Below are positions 37,957 to 47,021 of a stretch of DNA of 64,000 nt, one piece after another. The stretch comes from an uncultured Litoreibacter sp. (lineage in GTDB: Bacteria; Pseudomonadota; Alphaproteobacteria; Rhodobacterales; Rhodobacteraceae). The DNA is taken from positions 372,001 to 436,000 of the forward strand of contig CANNGL010000003.1 of the NCBI GenBank assembly GCA_947504205.1, written 5' to 3'. Both the position numbers and the translations under genes were made by a program. The stretch's first letter is position 1. The number at the start of each line of letters is the position of its first letter. A model generated the notes under the pieces. That model had not been told where the DNA came from and did no database searches. It saw only the letters and a list, made by a program, of their open reading frames with translations.

Positions 37957-37995
37957 GGCTGGTCAGGGTAAGCCAATTGCAGCTATCAGGCAGAG

Positions 37996-39177
37996 ATGCG
38001 GGTTGAGCAAACCGATATATTGATCGTGGGCGGGGGCCCGGCGGGATTGTCTGTTGCGGGCAGGCTCGGGGATCAGGTCTCGGCCATTGTCGTGCATCAG
38101 GACAAGGAGATCGGCTGGCCGGTGCGCACATCGGGTGGCACGTTCCGGCGCGATATGGAGGCGCTTGGGGTGCCGTCTGAGTTCTATGTTCAGGTCGATG
38201 ACGCGGATATTTATTCCGACAACCGCCATATGGAGTTGGATCTGCGCAGTGATCCGGTGGTCGTTCTGGATGTCACGAAGCTGTATCGCTGGCTGGCCGA
38301 AGGGATTGGTGCAGAGCTTTATTGCGCGACCAAGTTTTTGACGGTTGAGCGGGAGGCGGATGGATTTCTGTCAACGGTTCGGACTGTTGGCGAAGGCGAA
38401 TGGCAAATACGGTCTCGCTATGTTGTGGATGCGTCTGGCTGGCATATGGCCGTACTCGATGCGCTGGGGTTGAAGACCAAGCCGGAGCGAAAGGGTGTGG
38501 GGATCGAGTATGAGTTTCCCGCACGCAATCAGCCTCTGACCCGCGCGAAGTTGTTTTTCGGGTCGTGCATTCCGTCGGGCTATGGGTGGGCGCTGCCGAC
38601 ACCCGATGGGTCAATTCGTCTGGGTCTGGGGCAGATCAGGCCGGTGAATACGGAAAACCCGAAGGATCTGATGGACAGGTTTCTGGCGTCTGGTGCGCTG
38701 GAGCGTATGGGGTTGCCGCAGCCGGAAGATTATCACGTCAATTCCGGCACATTGCCCTCCGAGCCGTTTGAAAACGATCTGGTTTTCGGGCGCGTTATTC
38801 GCGTGGGTGATACGGCCAATCTGGCGACGCCGACGCTTGGGGAAGGTATACGGCTTTGTATCAAACACGGGCGCGCATTGGGTGAGGCCCTGAGCGCGGC
38901 GCTGCGGTCAGGGTCGGATACCGGTTTGAAACACTGGGAAAAATCGGTGCGCAGGGAGCTGGCGCTGAAGTACCGGGTCGGGTTCTGGGTCAATCAGGGT
39001 GCTGCGGAGTATTCGCCGGATCAATGGGATGCGAGCGTGGATCGCATGACAAAATTGCCGCCTGACGAATTGCTGCAATTCTTCAAAAACGAGTTTCCGC
39101 CGAAGGTGATCGTACGGCGGGCATGGCTTGTGTTGAAACGGCGGGTGCAACGCAAGTTCGGGCGGTCAACCAGCTAA
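37996..39177 (+). CDS. FAD-dependent oxidoreductase, geranylgeranyl-reductase-like
   Basis: The 393-residue product begins with a Rossmann FAD motif, TDILIVGGGPAGLSVAGRLG, and has the second flavin motif GRVIRVGDTANLATPTLGEGIRLCIKHGRALGEAL, including the conserved GD. The middle part WALPTPDGSIRLGLGQIRP resembles the geranylgeranyl reductase / flavin-dependent halogenase superfamily. The substrate is unknown; a reductase or hydroxylase of a lipid-like compound is likely. It lies 39 bp after cueR in the same direction, but a functional link to copper is not evident. Confidence 0.82.
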   Translation: MRVEQTDILIVGGGPAGLSVAGRLGDQVSAIVVHQDKEIGWPVRTSGGTFRRDMEALGVPSEFYVQVDDADIYSDNRHMELDLRSDPVVVLDVTKLYRWLAEGIGAELYCATKFLTVEREADGFLSTVRTVGEGEWQIRSRYVVDASGWHMAVLDALGLKTKPERKGVGIEYEFPARNQPLTRAKLFFGSCIPSGYGWALPTPDGSIRLGLGQIRPVNTENPKDLMDRFLASGALERMGLPQPEDYHVNSGTLPSEPFENDLVFGRVIRVGDTANLATPTLGEGIRLCIKHGRALGEALSAALRSGSDTGLKHWEKSVRRELALKYRVGFWVNQGAAEYSPDQWDASVDRMTKLPPDELLQFFKNEFPPKVIVRRAWLVLKRRVQRKFGRSTS

Positions 39178-39304
39178 GTCCCTGCGTTTTGCAACGGCAA
39201 ATGACTTTGGCCTCTGTCGTTCTGATAGCGAGATGATGTCGTAAAGTGACGGGCATCTTATGCGCCGATTGCCATGCTCGGGGCTCAACCGAGGGGCAAG
39301 ACCC

Positions 39305-40033
39305 ATGGAAAACATGACGGGCAAAACTGCGCTGGTGACAGGTGCGGCGGGAGGCATTGGCGGGGCAATTGTCAAAGTCTTGCAGGCCCATGGCGTGACC
39401 GTAACCGGCGCTGACTTGCGCGGTTGCGCGGCGGATCATGCCATCATCGGAGATCTGTCGGATGCTTCATTTTGCGACCAGCTTCCCCAGAAGGCGGCCG
39501 AGCATATGGGCGGTCTTGATATCCTTGTGAACAATGCCGGGATCATCACGCGCGGCAAAATAACAGAAGCCAGTGACAAGGATTTTGCGCTGTCCATGGC
39601 GATCAACGTTGAAGCGCCGTTCCGGCTGTGCCGCGCTGCGATCCCGATCATGGCTCATGCAGGTGGCGGTGCGATCGTGAATGTCGCTTCCTGCTGGGGT
39701 GTTCATCCCGGCCCGAACCATCCGATCTATGTTATGTCCAAGGCGGCTGTTGCTTCTCTGACTCAATGTCTGGGCATGGATCATGCGCACCAGAACATCC
39801 GTGTGAATGCCGTCTGCCCCAATGAGGTCAATACGCCGATGATCCGAACCGGATTTGAAACGCGTGGGCTTGATCCGGATAAGGCAATCGATGAGCTTAA
39901 TGCCTCTGTTCCTTTGGGCCGTATCGCTGAACCTGAAGATATTGCGGATGTGGTGGCGTTTCTTGCCTCTGACCAAGCAAGATACCTGTGTGGTGCGCTG
40001 ATTGAGGCCAATGGGGGGAAACCAGTGCAATGA
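39305..40033 (+). CDS. Short-chain dehydrogenase/reductase (first of a tandem pair)
   Basis: The 242-residue product is a classical SDR with cofactor motif TGAAGGIG, the structural NNAG, the catalytic Ser in NVASCWG and the YxxxK pair (YVMSK). ATG 39305 is chosen because it places the Rossmann fold at the right distance; ATG 39314 is equally possible. The C-terminal CGALIEANGGKPV fits the family. ATGA overlap with the next SDR means the two are coupled, suggesting consecutive steps or a heteromeric enzyme. Substrates are not predictable. Confidence 0.88.
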   Translation: MENMTGKTALVTGAAGGIGGAIVKVLQAHGVTVTGADLRGCAADHAIIGDLSDASFCDQLPQKAAEHMGGLDILVNNAGIITRGKITEASDKDFALSMAINVEAPFRLCRAAIPIMAHAGGGAIVNVASCWGVHPGPNHPIYVMSKAAVASLTQCLGMDHAHQNIRVNAVCPNEVNTPMIRTGFETRGLDPDKAIDELNASVPLGRIAEPEDIADVVAFLASDQARYLCGALIEANGGKPVQ

Positions 40034-40764
40034 CAGCATGGTCGGAGAAAGTCGCGCTGGTGACAGGCGGGCGCAGTGGCATCGGGGCCGCGATTGCCGA
40101 CAAGCTGTCGGCGAATGGAGTGCAGGTCATCACCGCGCAGCGCGGCTCAGCATCTGAGCACGCGTCCATCCAGGCCGATTTCCTTGATCCCTACGCGCCA
40201 GCGCGGGTCATTGAAGATGTCATCGCGCAAGCAGGACGCTTGGATATTTTGGTGAATAACGCGGGTATCATGCGTGAAGGTACCGCTTTGGAAACCTCTG
40301 AAACCGATTGGGCTGAAACACTGCAAGTCAATCTGACGGTGCCGTTCATGTTGATTAAACAGGCGTTGCCACATCTGATTTCGCAAGGCGGGTCCATCGT
40401 GAATATCGGCTCGATTGAGGGGCTCGGTTCGAACCCGCGCCATCCTGCCTATTGCGCCTCCAAAGGTGGGCTTCATGCGTTAACCCGAGCAATTGCGGTC
40501 GATCATGGGCGAGACGGTGTCCGGTGCAATGCCATTGCGCCCGGTTGGATCGACACGGATCTGAACACCGCTTTCATCGAAAGTCTTGGCGACCCCGATA
40601 CCTTCAGGGCGGCGCTTGGGAAAATACACCCGGTGGGACGCACCGGCGCGCCCGAGGAAATCGCGGCCCTCGCAGCATGGCTGGTCTCAGATGAGGCACA
40701 ATTCGTAACCGGCCAGGTTTGGACAGTTGATGGTGGCAGGATGAGCCAGCTCAGCCTGCCCTGA
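40030..40764 (+). CDS. Short-chain dehydrogenase/reductase (second of a tandem pair)
   Basis: The 244-residue SDR has TGGRSGIG for the cofactor, NNAG, the Ser in NIGSIEG and YCASK as the catalytic Tyr-Lys pair. The ending FVTGQVWTVDGGRMSQL is typical. It begins inside the stop of the preceding SDR. A hairpin follows its stop. The pair is only modestly similar, so it is not a recent tandem duplication. Function is unknown beyond NAD(P)-dependent alcohol/ketone conversion. Confidence 0.88.
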   Translation: MTAWSEKVALVTGGRSGIGAAIADKLSANGVQVITAQRGSASEHASIQADFLDPYAPARVIEDVIAQAGRLDILVNNAGIMREGTALETSETDWAETLQVNLTVPFMLIKQALPHLISQGGSIVNIGSIEGLGSNPRHPAYCASKGGLHALTRAIAVDHGRDGVRCNAIAPGWIDTDLNTAFIESLGDPDTFRAALGKIHPVGRTGAPEEIAALAAWLVSDEAQFVTGQVWTVDGGRMSQLSLP

Positions 40765-40777
40765 GGTGAACCATACT

Positions 40778-40803
40778 CCGAAACCGTCGCCTAGTGGTTT
40801 CGG
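40778..40803 (+). terminator. Hairpin after the SDR pair
   Basis: CCGAAACC and GGTTTCGG form a perfect eight-base-pair stem with a ten-base loop, starting 14 bases after the second SDR stop. There is no T tract, so termination may be weak or factor-assisted. Confidence 0.5.
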
Positions 40804-41124
40804 ATAAGTGGCGACCAGCCAAATCCTGCGCTTGCTCCAATGTCTGCAGTGAGCCCAGAACGCTCGATTGTCGCGGTGCAGCGAACGTCCGGTTTAAGCC
40901 CTCTTTACCGCGTTTCTGCATTGCGGCTAAAGTCCGCAATCATGGTAGCCTCCAAAAAACTTCAATAACCACATGGGTTTTGAACAGGGTTTATGTCAGC
41001 CTAAATCGAGTTGTTTTGCGCCTGTGCCACAAACGAGCGTTTTTAGAGCAAAGCTACCTGCGTGTGTCAGCGATGACAGGCTGTCTGAGCGAGTGGCTCA
41101 CATTTTGAATGGTAGTGACACCAT
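40804..41124. other. Gene-poor stretch beside the TIR gene
   Basis: No convincing gene is visible in this stretch. Short open frames on both strands have odd composition and no recognisable motif. The part at about 40870-40950 contains a GCAGCGAACGTCCGG block and a CATTGCGGCTAAAGTCCGCAAT inverted segment, which look like a degenerate intergenic repeat or gene remnant. A related GCAGCGAAATGCCGC block lies on the other side of the TIR gene (42309-42323). Confidence 0.4.
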
Positions 41125-42141
41125 CTAGAAGGGAATCTCATTATCCAACTCACCCTTTTTCTTGTCTAACTCGATCTGGATGATTTCTTCCGCCTTAATG
41201 TGAAGTATGTCTGGTAAGTCCAACATCCGCCCCTTTAGATCACTTACAAAGTCTACTTGTCTTGGGTTGCCATGCGAAGTTGTTTCGGAAACTTCTGTTA
41301 GATTGCGAACCTCAAAGCGACTAATGGCGGCTTCATACTTTCTTGATAGTGTATCGCTGAATTCATTCAGCTCTTCCCATTCTGCAATTCGCTTAGTCTC
41401 TTCATCAGTTCGCCATCCAACGCCAAGGCTGAATCGACCTGTCTCTGATGCATAATAGACAAGTAAGACTTCTTCGTCTTTCAGTTTTCCATCTTCGAGG
41501 TCTTTGAAAAACCTTTCTGTAGGCGGAAGCTTTCTGCCCGTATAGCGGCTCATAGAAGATGATGGCGCTGCGCTCTGTTGTTGCGGCACTGTCTGCCACG
41601 AAGTATTTTTGGAATGAGTGACAGGAGCCGAGCGTGGTGGTGATTGCAGGGTAACATCAGAGGTAATTCGGCCTATGCTGTCTAGGAATTTCTTACAGGC
41701 GCGGTTAACTAAAACTTGGTTGGTTGAAAGGTCGAAGACAGCCTTTATGTACTCTGCAAACTGCGTCAATCTATCGGGGTCATTTAGGCGGAATCCCATC
41801 TCACGAGGATCGAGAACAGCACTCTGGAAGTCTTTGCTATCGATGTCGAAATCTGGAGTGAATATTGCGATGTGCTGGTTTTCAATCACCCAAGCTGCAC
41901 CCATTTCGTTCAGACATGCTACGCTTGAGAAATAATCCTTAGACAGCAGATAGATGACGAATGGCTTCTCAGAAATTTTTCCTTTTAGCCAATTGAAGAT
42001 ATTTTGCCCCGAGGGGATTCCGTAAGATGTATCACTAGTGAATGTTATATCGCCGTGAGCGATGCCTATAGATGTAAGGAGCTCAACGAGTGCTTGCCCG
42101 TAGCTTGCATTTTTTGACGAATGAGAAATGAATATTTTCAT
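41125..42141 (-). CDS. TIR-domain protein, solitary, possible immune effector
   Basis: The 338-residue product has an N-terminal TIR domain (about 1-130): MKIFISHSSKNASYGQALVELL as the first strand/helix, SDTSYGIPSGQNIFNWLK as the BB-loop region, PFVIYLLSKDYFSS as the next strand, and CLNEMGAAWV. In the last, Glu 79 sits where NAD-cleaving bacterial TIRs have the catalytic glutamate. A Ser/Gln/Pro-rich linker (about 165-200) leads to a C-terminal part (about 205-338: LLVYYASETGRFSLGVGWRTDEETKRIAEW) that I do not recognise. There is no signal or membrane segment. Base use is visibly AT-richer than its neighbours and both flanks are gene-poor, suggesting acquisition. No partner gene of a known TIR defence system is adjacent. 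Defence or signalling is inferred. Confidence 0.82.
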   Translation of the reverse strand: MKIFISHSSKNASYGQALVELLTSIGIAHGDITFTSDTSYGIPSGQNIFNWLKGKISEKPFVIYLLSKDYFSSVACLNEMGAAWVIENQHIAIFTPDFDIDSKDFQSAVLDPREMGFRLNDPDRLTQFAEYIKAVFDLSTNQVLVNRACKKFLDSIGRITSDVTLQSPPRSAPVTHSKNTSWQTVPQQQSAAPSSSMSRYTGRKLPPTERFFKDLEDGKLKDEEVLLVYYASETGRFSLGVGWRTDEETKRIAEWEELNEFSDTLSRKYEAAISRFEVRNLTEVSETTSHGNPRQVDFVSDLKGRMLDLPDILHIKAEEIIQIELDKKKGELDNEIPF

Positions 42142-42201
42142 GATAACAATGCTCGACTATGGGTAGTGGATTATGCGCAGGATTTCTCTCAATAGCCTAT
42201 A

Positions 42202-42215
42202 AAACTAGCTAGTTT
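42202..42215. promoter_or_regulatory. 14-bp perfect palindrome upstream of the TIR gene
   Basis: AAACTAGCTAGTTT is its own reverse complement and lies 60 bp upstream of the TIR gene start. A repressor operator is possible; no regulator gene is adjacent, so this is inference. Confidence 0.35.
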
Positions 42216-42358
42216 AAGCTCGTAAAGACAATCCTATCGATGCGGTACACAACTGTTTCAAGAACCATGGTTTTTGAACGGGTGACCAAACCGGGCTTTG
42301 GCGCAGCCGCAGCGAAATGCCGCTTCTCCGCGGAGCAGACATTCAGCAGCTTGGCGGC

Positions 42359-42378
42359 TACCCTACCCTACCCTAGCC
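42359..42378. repeat. TACCC tandem repeat at the arsH 3' end
   Basis: TACCC occurs three times in a row and is followed by a variant TAGCC. The run abuts the arsH stop codon at 42378-42380. It may arise from replication slippage; no function is evident. Confidence 0.6.
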
Positions 42379-43076
42379 TAGGTGCTTGGGGCGTTGACGC
42401 GTTTTGAGAGTTGTTCCCGGGTCTCCACGCGTTCGGAGTAGCGGTCAACCAGATAGTCTTTGCGGTCGCGGGTGAGGTAGGTGAACTTCACGAGCTCCTC
42501 CATCACATCGACCATGCGGTTGTAGTAGGGGGAGGGCTTCATCCGCCCTTTCTCGAACTCGTTCCAGGCCTTTGGCACTGAGCTTTGATTGGGGATGGTC
42601 AAAAGCCGCATCCAGCGACCCAGAATACGCAGTTGATTGACGGTGTTGAAGCTTTGAGAGCCGCCGCACACTTGCATGACGGCTAATGTCTTGCCCTGTG
42701 TTGGACGCACACCGCCGATGGACAGTGGTATCCAGTCGATCTGAGCTTTCATGATGCCCGTCATTGCGCCGTGACGTTCAGGGCTGCACCAGACCATGCC
42801 ATCTGACCATGTCACGAGATCACGAAGCTCGGCCACTTTGGGGTGGCTGGCCTCTTCGCTGTCGGGCAGGGGCAGGCCGCTTGGATCGAAGGTTTGTGTC
42901 TCTGCGCCGAGCTTTTGGAGGATGCGCGCGGCCTCCTCGACCATCAGGCGGCTGTAGGAGACTTCCCGCAGAGAGCCGTAAAGCAACAGGATTTTCGGAG
43001 CTTGGTCAGTGGCGCCGAGTGCATTTACGTCGGGCGCGTGTAAGTCGGTTTTGCTTAACTGGGGCGTGTCGCTCAT
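42378..43076 (-). CDS. arsH: ArsH-type NADPH-dependent FMN reductase
   Basis: ArsH proteins are flavoreductases that oxidise trivalent organoarsenicals or reduce quinones and azo dyes. The 232-residue product has the family motifs [24 protein letters not shown] (FMN phosphate loop), [25 protein letters not shown] and [21 protein letters not shown]. No arsenic resistance genes (arsR, arsB, arsC) are adjacent. Its ATG overlaps the trhO stop (ATGA), tying it to a tRNA modification gene instead. A role in redox or quinone detoxification is therefore as likely as arsenic. Confidence 0.9.
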   Translation of the reverse strand: MSDTPQLSKTDLHAPDVNALGATDQAPKILLLYGSLREVSYSRLMVEEAARILQKLGAETQTFDPSGLPLPDSEEASHPKVAELRDLVTWSDGMVWCSPERHGAMTGIMKAQIDWIPLSIGGVRPTQGKTLAVMQVCGGSQSFNTVNQLRILGRWMRLLTIPNQSSVPKAWNEFEKGRMKPSPYYNRMVDVMEELVKFTYLTRDRKDYLVDRYSERVETREQLSKRVNAPST

Positions 43077-43978
43077 CCGTCCCCCAAATGTTCTTCGCCC
43101 CGGGCCCGCGCCAGTTTGATCTGTTTTTGACGCTCACGGAAGCGGGCGCGGTCTTCATCGCTGAACTGATCGACGCATTGATGGCATTGCACGCCGGGTT
43201 CGAACTCGTCGCGTTTGACATCTTCGGGTGCGATGGGACGGCGGCAGGCATGGCAGAGCTGATGTGGGCCTTCTTTCAGGCCATGTCCGACCGAGACGCG
43301 CCCGTCGAAGACGAAGCATTCGCCATCCCATTTGCTGTCCCGTTCCGGCACCTCTTCGAGGTATTTCAGGATGCCGCCTTTGAGATGATAGACATCTTCG
43401 ACCCCTTCTCCGAGGAGGTAATTTGTGGATTTCTCGCAGCGGATACCGCCGGTGCAGAACATCGCGATTTTCTTGTTGTGAAACCTGTGTTTGTTGTCCT
43501 GCCACCACGTGGGAAATTCACCGAAGGATTTGGTTTTTGGGTCGATGGCGCCGTCAAACGTGCCGATGGCCACTTCGTAGTCGTTGCGGGTGTCGATCAC
43601 GGCGACGTCGTCGCGGCTGATCAGGTCATTCCAGTCCTCGGCCTGCACGTAATTGCCGGTGCCGGAAAGCGGATCGACCTGCGGCTGGCCCATGGTCACG
43701 ATTTCGCGTTTCAGGCGGACTTTCATGCGGTTGAAGGGCATCTTGGCGGCGGTGCTTTCCTTGTGTTCAAGATCGGCGCAGCCGGGCAGCGCGCGGATAT
43801 GGGCGAGAAGTGCATCGATGCCGGATCGGGTGCCTGCGACGGTGCCATTGATCCCTTCTTGCGCGACCAACAGCGTGCCCTTGATGCCCTGAGCCGCACA
43901 GAGCTCGACAAGCGCCGGACGCAACCCGTCTGGATTGTCGAAGCGCGTGAAGTGATAGAGGGCGGCAACAGTGAACAT
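43073..43978 (-). CDS. trhO: tRNA uridine hydroxylase TrhO (rhodanese family)
   Basis: TrhO (formerly YceA) uses oxygen to make 5-hydroxyuridine at position 34 of tRNAs. The 301-residue product has the N-terminal acylphosphatase-like domain ([44 protein letters not shown]). The rhodanese domain ([23 protein letters not shown]) has the active cysteine loop [17 protein letters not shown], and a Cys-rich tail follows ([12 protein letters not shown]). All family marks are present. It is the first gene of the trhO-arsH pair. Confidence 0.95.
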   Translation of the reverse strand: MFTVAALYHFTRFDNPDGLRPALVELCAAQGIKGTLLVAQEGINGTVAGTRSGIDALLAHIRALPGCADLEHKESTAAKMPFNRMKVRLKREIVTMGQPQVDPLSGTGNYVQAEDWNDLISRDDVAVIDTRNDYEVAIGTFDGAIDPKTKSFGEFPTWWQDNKHRFHNKKIAMFCTGGIRCEKSTNYLLGEGVEDVYHLKGGILKYLEEVPERDSKWDGECFVFDGRVSVGHGLKEGPHQLCHACRRPIAPEDVKRDEFEPGVQCHQCVDQFSDEDRARFRERQKQIKLARARGEEHLGDG

Positions 43979-44083
43979 GGGCGTTCAGATACGGGGGCTT
44001 CCTGCGCTGTTCAAGGGGTGTGGTTGACGCAAGCGGGTGTCATGCGTAGCAATTTCAGGATGGTTGAGGGAGAGGTGCGGCTT

Positions 44084-44692
44084 ATGCGCGACGCCAAAGA
44101 AGCTTTGATAGTGATTGATGTGCAGAATGATTTCTGTCCGGGCGGGGCCTTGGCCGTGCCGGGGGGCGATGAGATCGTGCAGGGCATCAATGCGCTGATG
44201 GAAGAGTTTCAGACGATCGTCTTGACGCAGGATTGGCATCCGGCGGGACATTCGTCGTTTGCGGCATCCCATCCGGGGATGGATCCGTATAGTGTGACGC
44301 AGATGCCGTATGGGCCGCAGGTGCTGTGGCCCGATCACTGCATTCAGGGATCGGAGGGTGCGGATTTTCATGAGGGTTTACTGACCCATCCCGCCCAAAT
44401 GATTGTTCGGAAGGGGTTTCGGCCGGATATCGACAGCTACTCGGCGTTTTTCGAAAACGATCATGTGACGCCGACGGGGCTGGAGGGCTATCTGCGCGGG
44501 CGCGGTGTGGAGCGGCTGACGATCGTGGGACTGGCGACGGATTTCTGCGTGAATTTTTCGGCCGTTGATGGCGCGCGTCTGCGCTTTGACGTGACAGTTC
44601 AGGAAGAGTTGTGCCGAGCGATTGATCTTGATGGGTCGCTGGCGGCTGCGAAGGCTGGCATGATTGATGCGGGGGTCACGCTGGCAGGTTGA
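44084..44692 (+). CDS. pncA: Nicotinamidase PncA
   Basis: PncA hydrolyses nicotinamide to nicotinate for NAD salvage. ATG 44084 has GGAGAGG eight bases upstream and gives 202 residues; two in-frame ATGs further upstream (44042, 44060) are weaker. The catalytic triad is visible as Asp 12 (VIDVQNDF), Lys 110 (VRKGF) and Cys 155 (LATDFCVNFSA). Metal ligands are Asp 50, His 52 and His 85 (DWHPAGH, WPDHC). The open frame continues far upstream against trhO and arsH, but that part is antisense shadow. pncB follows 74 bp later, so the two salvage steps are together. Confidence 0.95.
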   Translation: MRDAKEALIVIDVQNDFCPGGALAVPGGDEIVQGINALMEEFQTIVLTQDWHPAGHSSFAASHPGMDPYSVTQMPYGPQVLWPDHCIQGSEGADFHEGLLTHPAQMIVRKGFRPDIDSYSAFFENDHVTPTGLEGYLRGRGVERLTIVGLATDFCVNFSAVDGARLRFDVTVQEELCRAIDLDGSLAAAKAGMIDAGVTLAG

Positions 44693-44766
44693 TGCCCTGC
44701 GGTTTTTCCTTGGCTGGACAAGGGGTTGCCCATGCGCTCTAACTTGGGAGCTTAGGGAGAGATGCC

Positions 44767-46059
44767 ATGGTCGATATCGCGACACGGGTTTACAATCACA
44801 AATGGAAGATCGATCCGATCGTCCGGTCGCTGATTGATACGGATTTTTACAAGCTGCTGATGTGTCAGTCTGTTTTCCGCAACAAGCGGGACACGCAGGT
44901 GACGTTTTCGCTGATCAACCGCACCAAGGACATCAAGCTGGCGGAACTGGTGGATGAAGGTGAATTGCGAGAGCAATTGGATCACATCCGCTCACTGTCC
45001 CTGTCTCGCGGGGAGGGTACGTTCCTGCGAGGCAATACGTTTTATGGCAAACGGCAGATGTTCCGGCCCGATTTCATGGAATGGTTCGAAGGGTTTCGGA
45101 TGCCCGATTACCATTTGGAAAAGCGCGACGGGCAGTATGAGCTGACATTTGAGGGCAAGTGGCCCGAGGTGATGCTGTGGGAGATACCAGCGCTGTCTGT
45201 GCTGATGGAGTTGCGGTCGCGCGCGGTGCTGAAGGATATGGGCCGGTTTGAACTACAGGTTCTCTATGCGCGGGCGATGACGCGGCTATGGGAAAAGGTC
45301 GAGCGGCTGCAATCCGTAGATGGGTTGCGGCTTGCTGATTTTGGGACCCGGCGCAGGCATTCGTTCATGTGGCAGGATTGGTGCGTGCAGGCGATGCTTG
45401 AGGGGTTGGGCGACAAGTTTGTGGGCACGTCCAATTGCCTGATCGCGATGCGGCGCGAGGTCGAGGCGATTGGGACCAATGCGCATGAATTGCCGATGGT
45501 CTATTCTGCGCTGGCCGATAGTGATGAGGCGTTGCGCCAAGCCCCTTATGACGTTCTGGCGGATTGGCATGAAGAGCATGAGGGCAACCTGCGGATCATA
45601 TTGCCTGATACCTATGGAACGACGGGCTTTCTGGACAGCGCGCCGGATTGGCTGGCCGGCTGGACCGGTATTCGTATCGATTCAGGCGATCCGGCAACGG
45701 GAGCGGAAACCGCGATCAACTGGTGGAAGTCGCGGGGAGAGGACCCCCGTGAGAAGCTGGTAATCTTCTCGGACGGGCTGGATGTGGAGAAGATCGTCGA
45801 GTTACAGGCGCAATTCGTCGGACGGGTGAATGTATCGTTCGGGTGGGGCACCCTTCTGACCAATGACTTCCGAGGATTGGTTGAGGGTGATGCGCTCGCG
45901 CCGTTCTCGCTGGTGTGCAAAGCGGTGTCCGCGAATGGGCGGCCCACCGTCAAGCTTTCTGACAATCCGCGCAAGGCGATGGGACCTGCTTCGGAGATCG
46001 AAAGATACAAGTCTGTCTTCGGGGTCGGCGCGCAGGATGAACAGGCGGTTGTCGTCTAA
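44767..46059 (+). CDS. pncB: Nicotinate phosphoribosyltransferase PncB
   Basis: PncB converts nicotinate and PRPP to nicotinate mononucleotide, the step after PncA. The 430-residue product has the N-terminal IVRSLIDTDFYKLLMCQSVF, the RRRHSF segment near the active-site phosphohistidine region, GTSNCLIAMRREVEAIGTNAHELPMVYSALA and IRIDSGDPATGAETAINWW, all characteristic of the family. Its stop overlaps the stop of the convergent kinase-like gene by four bases. Confidence 0.96.
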   Translation: MVDIATRVYNHKWKIDPIVRSLIDTDFYKLLMCQSVFRNKRDTQVTFSLINRTKDIKLAELVDEGELREQLDHIRSLSLSRGEGTFLRGNTFYGKRQMFRPDFMEWFEGFRMPDYHLEKRDGQYELTFEGKWPEVMLWEIPALSVLMELRSRAVLKDMGRFELQVLYARAMTRLWEKVERLQSVDGLRLADFGTRRRHSFMWQDWCVQAMLEGLGDKFVGTSNCLIAMRREVEAIGTNAHELPMVYSALADSDEALRQAPYDVLADWHEEHEGNLRIILPDTYGTTGFLDSAPDWLAGWTGIRIDSGDPATGAETAINWWKSRGEDPREKLVIFSDGLDVEKIVELQAQFVGRVNVSFGWGTLLTNDFRGLVEGDALAPFSLVCKAVSANGRPTVKLSDNPRKAMGPASEIERYKSVFGVGAQDEQAVVV

Positions 46060-47021
46060 TTTGGAGCGCGTTCGCCGCTCCAGTTTGCTGCGCAGCGAAG
46101 CATACGCTCCGCGTAGAAGCGATGCTTCGAGTCGGTTTCGACATAGCGCGATATCGTCCAGCCGGCTGATGCCATGCTGCGCAGCATAAGAAAGAAAGCA
46201 AGCTGTTGCGCTTCAATGGCTGTAAGGCCGTAACCTTCTGATGTTGCATTGATAATATCTGGAAGCTCGTTGAGCTCTGCGTGTTGGACAAGAGCTGTGC
46301 CCAAGTCGTATAGCGGGTGACCAAAACCTGAATCATCGAAGTCTATCAGGTAAAGTTGGTTGGATTTCTGCAAAATGTTTTCCTGCAGCATATCGGCATG
46401 AATAAGCAAATTGCTCTTAGGTAGGCTCGAAAAATGCTGCGCAGCATTTTCGCGGATTTTCAGGATGAATACGCGCTCTTTGTCGGTCAGGCTTGGGTTG
46501 TCCCAGAAGGCGCCCCAATGGGGCGTTTCGCCGAGAAGCCCGTCTTGGCTCCAGTCAGGGCGCGCGAGGCCAGACAGGTCGCAGGCGCGTGTTGTGTCGT
46601 GCAGGTCGCGCAGCAGACGGCCCACACGGAAATAGGTTTCAAGCAAGGCTTCTGAGCCGCCAGCAAAAGGCACGGCGTTTTCACCGATCGGGTCTGCCTC
46701 AATCCACGAGACCAGTGAGGCCATCGGCGCGTTTTCGGTCTGAACGACAAACGATCCGTCGGTTGTGGCGTAAGGGGTCGGGCAGGGAAAGCCGCGGGCG
46801 GCCAATTGGGAGGTCCAGTTCAGTTCTGCCTCAATCCCCGATTTGGTCTGATACCCCGGCCGGTGCAATCGCAGGGCGGCGTCTTTGCCATCCGCGAACT
46901 GCGCGCGGAACACAATGTTTTCGCGATTGCGGATCAGGATCGGGTCGCTGCGAAGGGCACCCCAGTGGTGTGCGATCTGCTTTGCGAGGTTAACGGCGGC
47001 TTCGTTGGTGAGGCTGGTCAC
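46056..47021 (-). CDS. APH-family small-molecule kinase
   Basis: The 321-residue product is an aminoglycoside-phosphotransferase-fold kinase. It has RNRENIVFRAQFADGKDAALRLHRPGYQ (ATP-binding strand with the lysine-like Arg), the catalytic loop LLIHADMLQENIL and the metal-binding LIDFDDSGFGHPLYDLG. Its ATG overlaps the aminotransferase stop (ATGA). Pairing of an APH kinase with a class III aminotransferase-fold enzyme recalls hydroxylysine kinase with phosphohydroxylysine phospho-lyase, or ethanolamine-phosphate lyase systems. That specificity is a hypothesis. Antibiotic resistance is unlikely from context. Confidence 0.8.
   Translation of the reverse strand: MTSLTNEAAVNLAKQIAHHWGALRSDPILIRNRENIVFRAQFADGKDAALRLHRPGYQTKSGIEAELNWTSQLAARGFPCPTPYATTDGSFVVQTENAPMASLVSWIEADPIGENAVPFAGGSEALLETYFRVGRLLRDLHDTTRACDLSGLARPDWSQDGLLGETPHWGAFWDNPSLTDKERVFILKIRENAAQHFSSLPKSNLLIHADMLQENILQKSNQLYLIDFDDSGFGHPLYDLGTALVQHAELNELPDIINATSEGYGLTAIEAQQLAFFLMLRSMASAGWTISRYVETDSKHRFYAERMLRCAANWSGERAPN

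Noticed and set aside
40794-41108. Open frames in the gap before the TIR gene
   Set aside because: They lack ribosome-binding sites, have skewed composition and overlap a repeat-like segment on both strands. I treat the region as non-coding or degenerate.
42764-44083. Long open frame extending upstream of pncA
   Set aside because: It runs antisense to arsH and trhO, both solid genes, and only its last 202 residues have family character. The open frame is a by-product of codon bias on the other strand.
46056-47021. Aminoglycoside resistance as the role of the APH-fold gene
   Set aside because: The fold is shared by many metabolic kinases, and translational coupling to a PLP enzyme points to metabolism.
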